Assembly: GCF_014236795.1 (NCBI RefSeq)
Contig: NZ_CP049017.1
Span: 1,280,001 to 1,344,000 of the forward strand
Length of the DNA stretch: 64,000 nucleotides
Reading direction: 5' to 3'
From: Xanthomonas theicola
GTDB taxonomy: Bacteria; Pseudomonadota; Gammaproteobacteria; Xanthomonadales; Xanthomonadaceae
Made by a program: the position numbers and the translations under genes. The first letter of the stretch is position 1. Every line of letters starts with the position of its first letter. The notes beneath the pieces were generated by a model, which saw only the letters and a list, made by a program, of their open reading frames with translations, had not been told where the DNA came from and did not search any database. Shown piece after piece: positions 36,491 through 45,295 of the stretch.

Positions 36491-36726
36491 GCGGCGGTCT
36501 CCAGGAGCGATTTTGGGGTTGACAGACAGGGTGTTTTTGCTGATTGCATTTTCATTTTGGCCGGGGTAAGTTTCAGCCGCTGCGTTTGCAAAGGTCACAG
36601 TGAATCGTGGCCCGATGCGGTAGATCCATCCGATCCGCTACAGCGTTATACCTCGCTTCCTCCTTGCAACCAGCCGCCGAACCCCCGGCGTACCCACCCC
36701 TGAGACGTGTTCCAAGGAGTAAGTCC
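36491..36726 (+). promoter_or_regulatory. Leader/promoter region of the cold-shock gene
   Basis: This 236-bp interval is AT-richer than its surroundings. It contains TTGACA at 36518-36523, without a convincing -10 at the right distance, and TTATAC at 36646-36651, which could serve as a -10. AAGGAG precedes the ATG at 36727. Long structured leaders are typical of cspA-type genes. The exact start point cannot be set by eye. Confidence 0.35.
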
Positions 36727-36942
36727 ATGACTACCTGCAATCGCGAAAACGGCACCGTGAAGTGGTTCAACGATGCCAAAGGCTTCGGCTTCATCAGCCG
36801 CCAGAACGGCGAGGACGTGTTCGTGCACTTCCGCGCCATCCAGACCCAGGGCTTCAAGAGCCTGAAGGAAGGCCAGAAGGTCAGTTTCACCGTGGTACAG
36901 GGCCAGAAGGGCTTGCAGGCCGACGCGGTGCAGCCGGTCTGA
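36727..36942 (+). CDS. cspA: CspA-family cold-shock protein
   Basis: The 71-residue single OB-fold RNA/ssDNA chaperone has RNP1 (KGFGFIS, residues 18-24) and RNP2 (VFVHF, 31-35) after the hallmark GTVKWFNDA. It melts RNA structure in the cold or acts constitutively. A perfect terminator hairpin lies 40 bp after the stop. Several csp genes are usual per genome, so temperature control is not proven. Confidence 0.95.
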   Translation: MTTCNRENGTVKWFNDAKGFGFISRQNGEDVFVHFRAIQTQGFKSLKEGQKVSFTVVQGQKGLQADAVQPV

Positions 36943-36982
36943 ACCCCGGCGCGGTGGTCGCACGCCACCGCCGCGCCCATGG

Positions 36983-37007
36983 AAAAGGCCCGCGTTGCGG
37001 GCCTTTT
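36983..37007 (+). terminator. Terminator hairpin after cspA
   Basis: A perfect 11-bp stem AAAAGGCCCGC / GCGGGCCTTTT has a 3-base loop and its own T run, so it can work in both directions and may also serve the convergent glycine-zipper gene. Confidence 0.85.
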
Positions 37008-37033
37008 CGCTTTGCAGCTAAGGAACCGTACGC

Positions 37034-37513
37034 CTAGCGCGCGACCACGCGGCCGTTGACCACGCGCACGTAGGTGTTCTCGCCGATCCCGGCCAGATCG
37101 CGCTGGTTGACCACGATCACCCGACCATCGTCCATCTGCACGTGCACGTCGTAGGTGTCGCTGGTGACGTTCTTCTGGATCTGGTTGCCGGCCAGCGCGC
37201 CGGCCGCCGCGCCGGCGACGGCCGACACGTTCTGATTGCCCTTGCTGCCGCCGGTATGGTCGGAGATCTCATGGCCGGCGACCGCGCCGACGATGCCGCC
37301 GAGGATCGCGCCGGTGGCGGTGGGTGCGGTGCGCCCGGAAGCCACCGTGTCGATGCGGGTGACGATGCCGCAGTCGGCGCAACGGGTGTTCGCATAGCCG
37401 CGCGACGGCTGACTGTAGCCGCCGCCGTAACCACCGCCATAGCCGGGGGACGTGGCGCAGCCGGCCAATGCCAGGACGGCGACGGCGGCGGTGGCCGGTA
37501 GATGCATCTTCAT
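37034..37513 (-). CDS. Glycine-zipper 2TM lipoprotein
   Basis: The 159-residue protein has a lipoprotein signal MKMHLPATAAVAVLALAGC (lipobox LAGC). A Gly/Tyr-rich spacer, a CADCG motif and a glycine-zipper segment (GAILGGIVGAVAGHEI, then VAGAAAGALAGNQI) follow, ending in a small beta domain (YDVHVQMDDGRVIVVNQRDL). It resembles SlyB/YcfJ-type envelope lipoproteins. GAGGAGAG precedes the start. Confidence 0.82.
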   Translation of the reverse strand: MKMHLPATAAVAVLALAGCATSPGYGGGYGGGYSQPSRGYANTRCADCGIVTRIDTVASGRTAPTATGAILGGIVGAVAGHEISDHTGGSKGNQNVSAVAGAAAGALAGNQIQKNVTSDTYDVHVQMDDGRVIVVNQRDLAGIGENTYVRVVNGRVVAR

Positions 37514-37642
37514 GGGTTCTCTCCTCGACGGTGAATGAAGGCGGCCGGGCCGCAGTCGCAGGCATCCTGTCCGCCGCCACGTGAATGCAGCGCTAATCGG
37601 ACGCGTTGGTCGTCCGTGGCGCAGCGCAGGGTCAGGGGCAAT

Positions 37643-38080
37643 TCAGCGGAAATCGCGGTGGCAGGCGTCGCAGTCGTCGTCGATGCGCTGCACCAGCCGG
37701 TCGAGCGCGGCGCAGTTGCCGGGCAGCGTCGCCTGCGCCGTTCGCAGCGTCGTCCGCAGTGCGTCGGCGTGTTGCAGGAAGCGGCTGTCGTCGGCGAGCG
37801 CGGGGAACGCGGTTTCCAAGTCGTTGCCGAGCAGCTGCAGCGCCTGCGTGCGTGCCTGCAGGTCGGCGGCGGCGCAGCGATCGTGCGCACGGCTGCGCTG
37901 CAGCAGCGCTACCTGCCTGTCCATCACCTGCATCAGCGCGTGCGGGAACCGATCCTGCCGCGCCTGCAGGGCGCGCATCGCCATCGTCGCGGCGACCAGC
38001 CCGACCAGCACGCCGGCGCACAGCACGAACAGGTAGCGGGAGGCAGAGGAAGCGGAGGCGGGAGCGGGCGGGCTGGCCAT
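37643..38080 (-). CDS. Membrane-anchored protein with C-terminal c-type heme motif
   Basis: In the 145-residue protein, one N-terminal helix (YLFVLCAGVLVGLVAATMAM) anchors a helical periplasmic domain. The domain ends with RIDDDCDACHRDFR, a CxxCH heme-attachment site at the extreme C-terminus, as in cytochrome c' type four-helix bundles. Two further Cys (CAAADL, NCAAL) are present. I chose the ATG at 38080; earlier starts lack sense. It is divergent from tcdA, 76 bp away. The redox partner is unknown. Confidence 0.68.
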   Translation of the reverse strand: MASPPAPASASSASRYLFVLCAGVLVGLVAATMAMRALQARQDRFPHALMQVMDRQVALLQRSRAHDRCAAADLQARTQALQLLGNDLETAFPALADDSRFLQHADALRTTLRTAQATLPGNCAALDRLVQRIDDDCDACHRDFR

Positions 38081-38156
38081 GCGTCGGGCATATCGGCGGC
38101 GGACCCCGGATGGTACGCGCCGTCGGCGCGCATCGCCGATGCAATAGACTGCGCGC

Positions 38157-38990
38157 ATGAACGAACAACTGCGTGAGCGCTTCGCCGGCATCGACCGGCT
38201 GTACGGGCGCGGCACCATCGAGCACCTGGCGCGTTGCCGCGTGGCCGTGGTCGGCATGGGCGGGGTCGGCTCGTGGGTGGTGGAGGCCCTGGCGCGCTCG
38301 GCGGTCGGGCAGCTGACCCTGATCGATGCCGACGATATCTGCGTGTCCAACACCAACCGCCAGTTGCCGGCGCTGGCTGGGCACTACGGGCGCAACAAGG
38401 CGCAGGCCATGGCCGAGCGCTGCGTGGCGATCAATCCCGCGATCGAGGCGCTGGCGCTGCCGTCGTTCCTGACCCCGGCCAACATCGCCGCACTGCTCGA
38501 TACCGGCCTGGACCTGGTCATCGATGCCTGCGACAGCTTCCGGGTCAAGGTCGAGACCATCGCCTGGTGCCGCCGGCGCAAGCTGCCGTTGCTGACCGTG
38601 GGCTCGGCCGGCGGGCGCACCGACCCGACCCTGGTGCGCGTGCGCGACGTGTCGCGGACCGAACACGACGCGATGCTGGCACTGATCCGCAGGAAACTGC
38701 GCAGCGAGTTCAACTTCCCCAAGAACCCGCAGCGCTATTTCGGCGTGCCGGCGGTGTACTCGCTGGAGAACGTGCGCTACCCGCAGGCCGACGGCAGCGT
38801 TTGCGGGCTGCGGCCGCAGTTGGGGCCGGACGCAGTGCTGAACCTGGACTGCGGTGCCGGGCTGGGCGCGGCCACGCATGTCACCGGCGCGTTCGCGTTC
38901 GCCGCGGCAGGCAAGGCGCTGGAGATACTGTTGAAGCCGAAACGGGAGCAGGCGCCAGTCGCGACCGCGGCGGCGTTGCAAGCAGGGTAG
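38157..38990 (+). CDS. tcdA: tRNA threonylcarbamoyladenosine dehydratase TcdA
   Basis: The 277-residue E1-like enzyme cyclises t6A37 of tRNAs to ct6A with ATP. The Rossmann ATP site VVGMGGVGSWVVEALARSAV is near residue 30 and DADDICVSNTNRQLPAL follows. DACDSFRVKVETIAWCRRRK has the conserved Cys, and the C-terminal membrane-tail-like FAFAAAGKALEILL is present. The length fits TcdA (about 268). Confidence 0.92.
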   Translation: MNEQLRERFAGIDRLYGRGTIEHLARCRVAVVGMGGVGSWVVEALARSAVGQLTLIDADDICVSNTNRQLPALAGHYGRNKAQAMAERCVAINPAIEALALPSFLTPANIAALLDTGLDLVIDACDSFRVKVETIAWCRRRKLPLLTVGSAGGRTDPTLVRVRDVSRTEHDAMLALIRRKLRSEFNFPKNPQRYFGVPAVYSLENVRYPQADGSVCGLRPQLGPDAVLNLDCGAGLGAATHVTGAFAFAAAGKALEILLKPKREQAPVATAAALQAG

Positions 38991-39160
38991 CCCCGTACCG
39001 CGGCGCCGCAATCGCGGGCGATGCGCGCTTGCTGCGTTCGTCCTTGCCGCGCTTGTCGGGTGCATTGCGCCGGCAACGCCGGCGGCGAGGTGAGCCGCGG
39101 CGGCGAGCGCGGCCCGCGCTAGGCTGCCGCCGCGTCGAAAGAGCCGGGCGCGACGCCGTC

Positions 39161-39943
39161 TCAGTGCAGCGGTGCGGCGATCCGGTCCAGGCCGAACAGG
39201 CGCTGCGCGTTGCGTGTGGTCTGTTCGGCGATCTCGGCCGCCGGCTGTCCGCGCAGCGCGGCGATGGTGTCCAACACCGTGCGCAGCCGCGCAGGTTCGT
39301 TGCGCTGGCCGTGGATGTCGGCGTCGGGCTGGTCGGGAGCGTCGGTCTCCAGCAGCAGCTGCGGCATCGGCAGTTCGGCCGCCAGCCGCCGCAGGCGCTG
39401 CGCGCGCTGGTAGGTCACCGGGCCGCCAAGGCCGATCAGGAAGTCCAGCGACTGCAGTTGCCGCGCCTGCTCCGCGCTGCCGGCGAAGCTGTGGACCACG
39501 CCACGCAGGCGCCCGACCTTGCGGATCGCCAGGATCACCGCGTCCACCGCCCGTCGGGCGTGCACGATCACCGGCAGGTCGAACTCGCGGGCCAGTCGCA
39601 GCTGGCCGTCGAAGTAGCGATGCTGCTCCGTCGCGTCCAGCCCGTCGACGAAGAAGTCCAGCCCGCATTCGCCGACCGCGCATGGCCGTTCGCGCGCGAT
39701 CCATTCGGCCAGCAGCGCCAGGTGCGCCGGCCGGTGCCGGTCCAGGAACAGCGGGTGCAGGCCGTAGGCCGGGTACAGATCGGCGGCGGCACACACCTCG
39801 CGCAGCTTCGGCCATGCCGCGGCGGTCACCGCCGGTACCACCTGCGCCGCGACGCCGGCCGCTTGCGCGCGCGCGACCACCGCCGCACGGTCGCCGTCGA
39901 ACGCGTTGGCGTCGAGGTGGCAATGGCTGTCGATCAGTTGCAT
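39161..39943 (-). CDS. TatD-family metal-dependent hydrolase
   Basis: The 260-residue TIM-barrel nuclease-type protein has the first metal motif MQLIDSHCHLD. YGLHPLFLDRH follows, then CAVGECGLDFF (bridging Glu), LPVIVHARRAVDAV, GVVHSFAGSAEQA and LLLETDAPDQPD (final Asp). TatD homologues are 3'-5' DNA exonucleases or uncharacterised hydrolases such as YjjV, which this one resembles in length. Confidence 0.9.
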   Translation of the reverse strand: MQLIDSHCHLDANAFDGDRAAVVARAQAAGVAAQVVPAVTAAAWPKLREVCAAADLYPAYGLHPLFLDRHRPAHLALLAEWIARERPCAVGECGLDFFVDGLDATEQHRYFDGQLRLAREFDLPVIVHARRAVDAVILAIRKVGRLRGVVHSFAGSAEQARQLQSLDFLIGLGGPVTYQRAQRLRRLAAELPMPQLLLETDAPDQPDADIHGQRNEPARLRTVLDTIAALRGQPAAEIAEQTTRNAQRLFGLDRIAAPLH

Positions 39944-39948
39944 CGACG

Positions 39949-40188
39949 CTAGCGGCGCACCCGCGGTGCATCCGCCACGACCGGCCGCGGCGTGCCGGGC
40001 GTGGGCGTGCGCCGCTTCCAGTTGGCCAGCAGCAAGGTGCCCAGGCCGAACACGATCTCGTCCAGGAACGGAATCGGGTCGGGCAACAGCATGCTCGCCA
40101 GGAACAGGCCGGCGGTCACTTTGAACAGGGTCGGGTAGCGCAGTTTGCCGGCCCAGCGCAGCAAAGGCAGCATGATCGGGTTGGGCAT
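39949..40188 (-). CDS. Small membrane protein (DUF6116-like)
   Basis: The 79-residue protein has one long hydrophobic stretch (LFKVTAGLFLASMLLPDPIP) and a second shorter one (IVFGLGTLLLANWK). PNPIMLPLLRWAGKLRYPTL and LPDPIPFLDEIVFGLGTLLL are patterns I associate with DUF6116 in Xanthomonads. The function is unknown. Its stop lies 5 bp before the tatD-like ATG, so the two probably share a transcript. Confidence 0.65.
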   Translation of the reverse strand: MPNPIMLPLLRWAGKLRYPTLFKVTAGLFLASMLLPDPIPFLDEIVFGLGTLLLANWKRRTPTPGTPRPVVADAPRVRR

Positions 40189-40361
40189 GGACAGTCCTCC
40201 GGCCAGTGGATGGAAACGCTAACACGGTTGATATGGCGCCGTTGCCGCGATCGCGCCAGGCCGCGCCGCAGAGCATCGCTGAATAGGGAACGGATCGGTT
40301 CAGTTTGCGCATGCTAATCACAGCACCGTGGACAACGCGGCCAGCCCGCAGGAGAGCAACG

Positions 40362-41177
40362 ATGAAAAGCAATACGACAACCATTCTGGTCGCGGCTGGC
40401 GCATTGCTGGTCGGCGGTGTGGCCACCGCGGCCTTCATGAACAACCGCGACAAGCCGGAGTTCACCGGCAGTGGCAACGCGCGTCCGGCTCTGGGCGCCG
40501 CCCCGGGGGGCGACGCGGTCGCCGACAACGGCGTCGGCGGCAAGCTGGAATACGCCGACGTGGTGCGGATCGATCCGATCACGCAGAAGGAGCAGCGCTA
40601 TGCGCAGGTGATCGGCACCGAGCCGCTGCGCGAGACCTCCACCATTACAACGCCGCGCGAGGTGTGCAACGACGTGGTGGTGCAGGAGCGCCTGCCCGAG
40701 CGCGACGGCAACGTCGGCGGCACCGTGATCGGTGCGGTGGTCGGCGGCCTGCTCGGCAACCAGATCGGCGGCGGCAACGGACGCAAGGCCGCCACCGCGG
40801 CAGGCGCGGTGGCCGGCGGTTTCATCGGCAACCGGGTCGACCGCAACCATGTCGGCGGCCGCGTGGTGGACCACACCGAGCGCCAGTGCCACACCGAGAA
40901 CAGCACCGCCGAGTCGTCGCGGATCACCGGCTACAACGTGACCTACCGCAACGACGACGGCAGCACCGGCAGCATGCGCATGGACAGCAAGCCGGGCAGC
41001 CGCATCGCCATGGGCAAGAACGACGTGGTCAAGGGTTACCAGGTCACCTATCGCTACGACGGCCAGGAGAAGACCGTGCGCATGGACGACAAGCCCAGCA
41101 GCGATCGCCTGCCGGTGCTTGACGGGCGCCTGGTCACCCAGACCGCCGCGGCCAGCGACACGGTCAGCCCGCGCTGA
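40362..41177 (+). CDS. Glycine-zipper 2TM envelope protein
   Basis: In the 271-residue protein, an N-terminal signal anchor (TTTILVAAGALLVGGVATAA) is followed by a spacer and ERDGNVGGTVIGAVVGGLLG / GAVAGGFIGNRVDRN, a glycine zipper. Two similar C-terminal beta repeats follow (YNVTYRNDDGSTGSMRMDSK and YQVTYRYDGQEKTVRMDDKP). The repeat pair is like that of YcfJ/SlyB-type proteins. GGAGAGC precedes the ATG at 40362. It probably sits in the periplasm or outer membrane. Confidence 0.82.
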   Translation: MKSNTTTILVAAGALLVGGVATAAFMNNRDKPEFTGSGNARPALGAAPGGDAVADNGVGGKLEYADVVRIDPITQKEQRYAQVIGTEPLRETSTITTPREVCNDVVVQERLPERDGNVGGTVIGAVVGGLLGNQIGGGNGRKAATAAGAVAGGFIGNRVDRNHVGGRVVDHTERQCHTENSTAESSRITGYNVTYRNDDGSTGSMRMDSKPGSRIAMGKNDVVKGYQVTYRYDGQEKTVRMDDKPSSDRLPVLDGRLVTQTAAASDTVSPR

Positions 41178-41277
41178 GCCCGCTCGGCGACATCGGCAAA
41201 AGGCCGGCCTGGTGCCGCGTTTTCCGGGCCGCGGCGACGGCCGATACTAATGCGGGTTCCGCCCGCCGAGTATCGCC

Positions 41278-41754
41278 ATGCCGCTGCCTTGCGACGACCT
41301 GTTCAACGTGACTGCGTTGCTGAGCGAGTCGCTGAGCGAAGAGGAGCGCGCGATCCGGCAGGCGGTGGCGCGCTTCGTCGATGCCAGCGGCAACTGCAGG
41401 GGTTTTCGATGTTTTCGGTGATCGAGAAGCGCAGCGGGCAGTGGATCGGCCAGGTCGGGCCGTGGCAGCCGCATGCCCGGCCCGGCCCGGAGATCGGCTG
41501 CTCGATCGCGCGCGCGCCCTGGAGCCAGGGCTATGCGCCGGAAGCGGCGCGTGCGTCGATCGCGTGGTGGCGTTCGCGCAATTGGGCTGGACCGAGGCGA
41601 TCCACACCATCGGCGCCGACAATGCCAATTCCAAGTCGGTGGCGGCCAAGCTCGGCTCGCGCTACCTGCGCCAGGATCGCCTGCCCGAGCCGCTGCATGC
41701 GCACGAGGTGGAAGTGTGGGGGCAGTGGTGCGCAGACTGGCTGGCGCGGTGCTG
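41278..41754 (+). pseudogene. Acyl-CoA dehydrogenase 5' stub joined to a broken GNAT gene
   Basis: The ATG at 41278 opens MPLPCDDLFNVTALLSESLS then EEERAIRQAVARFVDA, the start of an acyl-CoA (glutaryl-CoA-like) dehydrogenase. At about 41393 the sequence switches to the middle of a GNAT acetyltransferase (IEKRSGQWIGQVGPWQPHAR; WSQGYAPEAARASI). Near 41560 a frameshift occurs and the GNAT C-terminus continues in another frame (LGWTEAIHTIGADNANSKSV, then AHEVEVWGQWCADWLARC). Both genes are dead; the junction points to a deletion. Confidence 0.7.
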
Positions 41755-41805
41755 AGCGGCACGCGGTTCTTTTCACCCTGCGGCAGGAGCCGGCGATGCC
41801 TTCGA

Positions 41806-42432
41806 ACGTTTTCCGCTGACCGTGTACCGCATGGCGCTGTCCGGCAACTGCTGAAAAGGTGCGGCGGCTGCTGGACCAGCGCGGCTGCGGCTATCGCTGG
41901 GTCGAGATCGACAGCGCCAGCGGCCAGACGCGCACCCCGCAGTACCTGGCCAACAATCCCCAACGGCAAGGTGCCGCTGCTCGAGCGCCAGGACGGCCGC
42001 GTGCTGGCCGAGTCCAAGCCCTCCTGTGCAGGCTCGCCGAAGGCACCGCGTATCTGCCGAGCGACGCTGGCAGCGCGCGCAGGCCCTGAACTGGCTGTTC
42101 TCCGAGCAGTACAGCCGAGCCGTATGTGGCGGTGGCGCGGTTCTTGTTCGCCGCCCCGCGCCGCGCTGCCGCGGCTGCGCGCCGCCGCCGCACAGGTGCT
42201 GGCGGTGATGGAGCAGCACCTGCGGGTGCAACCCGGATTCATCCGCCCCGGCTACGGTGCGGCCGACACCGCGCTGTTCGCCTATACCATCTGCGCCGAG
42301 GATGGCGGCATCGCGCTGGACCGCTATCGGCGGCTGTGCGACTGACTGCAGCGGGTACGCGCCACGCCCGGCTTCGTCGCCTTGCCGCTGCCGGCCGCGG
42401 TGTTGGCGCGGTTGGCGATCGCCGGTGGCTGA
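41806..42432 (+). pseudogene. Glutathione S-transferase pseudogene
   Basis: GST pieces occur in several frames: FPLTVYRMALSGNC, a stop/frameshift, KVRRLLDQRGCGYRWVEIDS, then NNPNGKVPLLERQDGRVLAE in another frame. The helical domain follows (AAAQVLAVMEQHLRVQPGFI, TALFAYTICAEDGGIALDRY), then an in-frame TGA near 42342 and LQRVRATPGFVALPLP. At least three frame changes and one stop make it non-functional. Confidence 0.75.
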
Positions 42433-42508
42433 TGCCTGCCGCGTTCACCTGGTCGCACCGCGCCCGCCGCTAGGCTGCAAGCCTCATTGAATCGATCAGG
42501 AGTCCGCC

Positions 42509-43063
42509 ATGAATCAGTACCGCATCGCCGTGTTCGTCGGCAGCCTGCGCCAGGCGTCGTTCAACCGGCGCCTGGCGCTGGCGCTGGAAAAGTTCGCCGG
42601 CGACCGCGCCCGCTTCGAGTACGTGGAAATCGGCGATCTGCCGCTGTACAATCAGGACCATGACCACGACTACCCCGAACAGGGCAAGCGGCTGAAGACG
42701 CAGATCAGCGACGCCGACGCGGTGCTGTTCGTCACGCCCGAGTACAACCGATCGATTCCCGGCGTGCTCAAGAACGCGCTCGACCTGGGTTCGCGCCCTT
42801 ATGGCGAGAATGCCTTCGCCGGCAAGCCGGCGGCGGTGTGCGGGGTCTCGGTCGGCGCGGTCGGCACGGCGCTGGCGCAGCAGCACCTGCGCAACGTGCT
42901 GGCCTACCTGGACATGCCGGTGCTGGGCCAGCCGGAAGTGTTCGTGCAGTTCAAGGAGGGGCTGATCGAGGCCGACGGCAGCATCGGCAACGAGGACACG
43001 CGCAAGTTTCTGCAGGGGTTCGTCGACAAGTTCGTTGCCTGGGTCGACGAGTTGCAGGCCTGA
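42509..43063 (+). CDS. NADPH-dependent FMN reductase (ChrR/YieF type)
   Basis: The 184-residue flavodoxin-fold quinone/chromate-reductase-like enzyme starts MNQYRIAVFVGSLRQASFNR, whose GSLRxxSxNR loop binds the FMN phosphate. FVTPEYNRSIPGVLKNALDL is the isoalloxazine-binding signature, and GKPAAVCGVSVGAVGTALAQ follows. It reduces quinones, azo dyes or metals with NADPH. AGGAG lies before the ATG. Confidence 0.9.
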   Translation: MNQYRIAVFVGSLRQASFNRRLALALEKFAGDRARFEYVEIGDLPLYNQDHDHDYPEQGKRLKTQISDADAVLFVTPEYNRSIPGVLKNALDLGSRPYGENAFAGKPAAVCGVSVGAVGTALAQQHLRNVLAYLDMPVLGQPEVFVQFKEGLIEADGSIGNEDTRKFLQGFVDKFVAWVDELQA

Positions 43064-43156
43064 ACGCAGGGCGGGCGCCGTCGCAGCCGCTGCGACGTGC
43101 ACCGGCCACGCTCGGTCGGGCGACAGCGGCGCGCGGCAGGCGCAGTTCTCAACGGG

Positions 43157-43165
43157 TTGTCCACA
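43157..43165. promoter_or_regulatory. DnaA-box-like sequence upstream of dnaB
   Basis: TTGTCCACA occurs 103 bp before the dnaB ATG, one base from the E. coli consensus TTATCCACA and equal to the form used in high-GC genomes. A second partial box (CTTGTCC) follows. It may be a DnaA-responsive site controlling dnaB; chance occurrence is possible. Confidence 0.35.
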
Positions 43166-43268
43166 GACTTGTCCCTGGCCGCGCCGCGCCGCGCTGACTA
43201 AGATGCCCGACCGGGCCGCGCCGTGCGCGGCGCCCGCCGCCCGCGCCTGCAGAGAGAAGATCCAGCCC

Positions 43269-44687
43269 ATGTCCGCCCGTCCCGGCTACCGCGGCGACCG
43301 CAAAAGCGAGCGCGGCGACCGCAGCGAACCGCGCATCGACCAGTTGCGCGTGCCACCGCATTCGATCGAGGCCGAGCAGGCAGTGCTCGGCGGCCTGATG
43401 CTGGCGCCCGACGCCTACGACCGGGTCAACGACCAGCTCACCGACAACGACTTCTATCGCCGCGACCACCAACTGATCTACCGTGCGATCCGCGAGCTGG
43501 CCGAAAAGGGCCGCCCGTTCGACGCGGTGACGCTGGGCGAGTGGTTCGAGTCGCAGGGCAAGCTGGAGATGGTCGGCGACGGCGCCTATCTGGTCGAGCT
43601 GGCCAGCACTACGCCGTCGGCGGCCAACATCGCCGCCTATGCCGAAATCGTGCGCGACAAGGCGGTGCTGCGGCAGCTGATCGAGGTCGGCACCCACATC
43701 GTCAACGACGGCTTCCAGCCCGAGGGCCGCGAGAGTTCGGAACTGCTGGCCAGCGCCGAGCAGGCGGTGTTCAAGATCGCCGAGGCAGGTGCGCGCGGGC
43801 GCAGCGACTTCGTGGCGATGCCGGGCGCGTTGAAGGACGCGTTCGAGGAATTGCGCAGCCGCTTCGAGAACGGCGGCAACATCACCGGCCTGGCCACCGG
43901 CTACAGCGACTTCGACGCGATGACCGCCGGCCTGCAGCCGACCGACCTGATCGTCCTCGCCGCGCGCCCGGCGATGGGCAAGACCACCTTGGCGCTGAAC
44001 ATCGCCGAGTATGCGGCGATCAAGTCGAAGAAAGCGGTGGCGGTGTTCTCGATGGAAATGTCGGCCTCGCAGCTGGCGATGCGCCTGATTTCCTCCAACG
44101 GCCGCATCAACGCGCAGCGCCTGCGCACCGGCCAGCTCGAGGACGAGGACTGGGCACGGGTGACCGGCGCGATCAAGATGCTGAAGGAAACCAAGATCTT
44201 CATCGACGACACGCCTGGCGTGTCGCCGGAGATCCTGCGCTCCAAGGCGCGCCGGCTCAAGCGCGAGCACGACCTGGGGCTGATCGTGATCGACTACCTG
44301 CAGCTGATGAGCGTGCCCGGCAACAGCGAGAACCGCGCCACCGAGATCTCCGAGATCTCGCGTTCGCTCAAGGGCCTGGCCAAGGAACTGGGCGTGCCGG
44401 TGATCGCGCTGTCGCAACTCAACCGCTCGCTGGAAACGCGCACCGACAAGCGTCCGGTGATGGCCGACCTGCGCGAATCCGGCGCCATCGAGCAGGACGC
44501 GGACATGATCGTGTTCATCTACCGCGACGACTACTACAACAAGGAGAATTCGCCGGACAAGGGCCTGGCCGAGATCATCATCGGCAAGCACCGTGGCGGT
44601 CCGACCGGTTCGTGCAAGCTCAAGTTCTTCGGCGAATACACCCGCTTCGACAACCTCGCGCACGATTCGGTGGGCGCGTTCGAATAG
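43269..44687 (+). CDS. dnaB: Replicative DNA helicase DnaB
   Basis: The 472-residue hexameric 5'-3' helicase works at the replication fork. The N-terminal collar domain (residues 24-130) starts RVPPHSIEAEQAVLGGLMLA. The RecA-type ATPase has Walker A AARPAMGKTTLALN, FSMEMSASQLAMRL, Walker B LGLIVIDYLQLM and LSQLNRSLETRTDKRPVMAD, with the arginine-finger region GKHRGGPTGSCKLKF. The N-terminal 20 residues are basic and non-conserved. No intein is present. Confidence 0.96.
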   Translation: MSARPGYRGDRKSERGDRSEPRIDQLRVPPHSIEAEQAVLGGLMLAPDAYDRVNDQLTDNDFYRRDHQLIYRAIRELAEKGRPFDAVTLGEWFESQGKLEMVGDGAYLVELASTTPSAANIAAYAEIVRDKAVLRQLIEVGTHIVNDGFQPEGRESSELLASAEQAVFKIAEAGARGRSDFVAMPGALKDAFEELRSRFENGGNITGLATGYSDFDAMTAGLQPTDLIVLAARPAMGKTTLALNIAEYAAIKSKKAVAVFSMEMSASQLAMRLISSNGRINAQRLRTGQLEDEDWARVTGAIKMLKETKIFIDDTPGVSPEILRSKARRLKREHDLGLIVIDYLQLMSVPGNSENRATEISEISRSLKGLAKELGVPVIALSQLNRSLETRTDKRPVMADLRESGAIEQDADMIVFIYRDDYYNKENSPDKGLAEIIIGKHRGGPTGSCKLKFFGEYTRFDNLAHDSVGAFE

Positions 44688-44786
44688 CACGGGGACGGCG
44701 GTATCGGCCGCGCTGCGCATCCGCTGCGGGTACGGCGCCCGGAGCGTTCCGGGCGCCGGCGGGGCGCAGCGTCCGCCCGGCTGCGG

Positions 44787-45295
44787 TCACATCGGAATGA
44801 TGAATTCCGCGCTGCTGGTGGCGTCGTAGCTGTTGACGCCGAACCTCGCGTGATGCGTGCAGACCACAGTGATCTTGCGATAGATGCCGTAGACGAAGTT
44901 CGACTTGAAGTGCACGTCGCCAGGGCACCGTTGCTTTCCCTGTCGTAATCGGTGGTGTAGCCCTTGCCGATGGGGTCGTAGGCGTTGCAGCGCACGTTGA
45001 TGTAGTCGGCGTCGACCCGGCCGTTGCTGGCGTTGGCGAAACGCGAATACGCGCGGATCTTCAGCCGCTTGCCGCCTGCCGGACGTCCGTCCGCTTCGTA
45101 TCCCTGGTTCTGGATCACGCCCTGCAGCACATAGACCGGGGTGCTGACGCCGCCCGGACTTCCGCAGGCTTCCCGCCCGTCGTCGATTCCGATTTCGTTC
45201 TGGAATTCCCCAGGTCCAGTGGTGCAGGCCATCGCCAGCGGTGCGGCCAGACCCAGCGCCAGCGCCAGTACGGCTTTTCCGATGCTTTTGTCCAT
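44787..45295 (-). pseudogene. Secreted hypothetical protein with one frameshift
   Basis: From the ATG at 45295 (GGAGAGC ahead of it) the frame gives a signal peptide MDKSIGKAVLALALGLAAPL (cleavage after AMA). An unrecognised domain follows, with GEFQNEIGIDDGREACGSPG, YVLQGVIQNQGYEADGRPAG and VDADYINVRCNAYDPIGKGY. At about 44920 the frame shifts by one base. The sensible continuation (GDVHFKSNFVYGIYRKITVV, then HHARFGVNSYDATSSAEFII) ends at 44787. The shift could be a real mutation or a sequencing error. Confidence 0.6.

Noticed and set aside
36518..36551. Sigma-70 promoter from TTGACA at 36518
   Set aside because: The -35 is perfect but the bases 17 bp downstream (GATTGC) are a poor -10, so I did not call it as a separate promoter.
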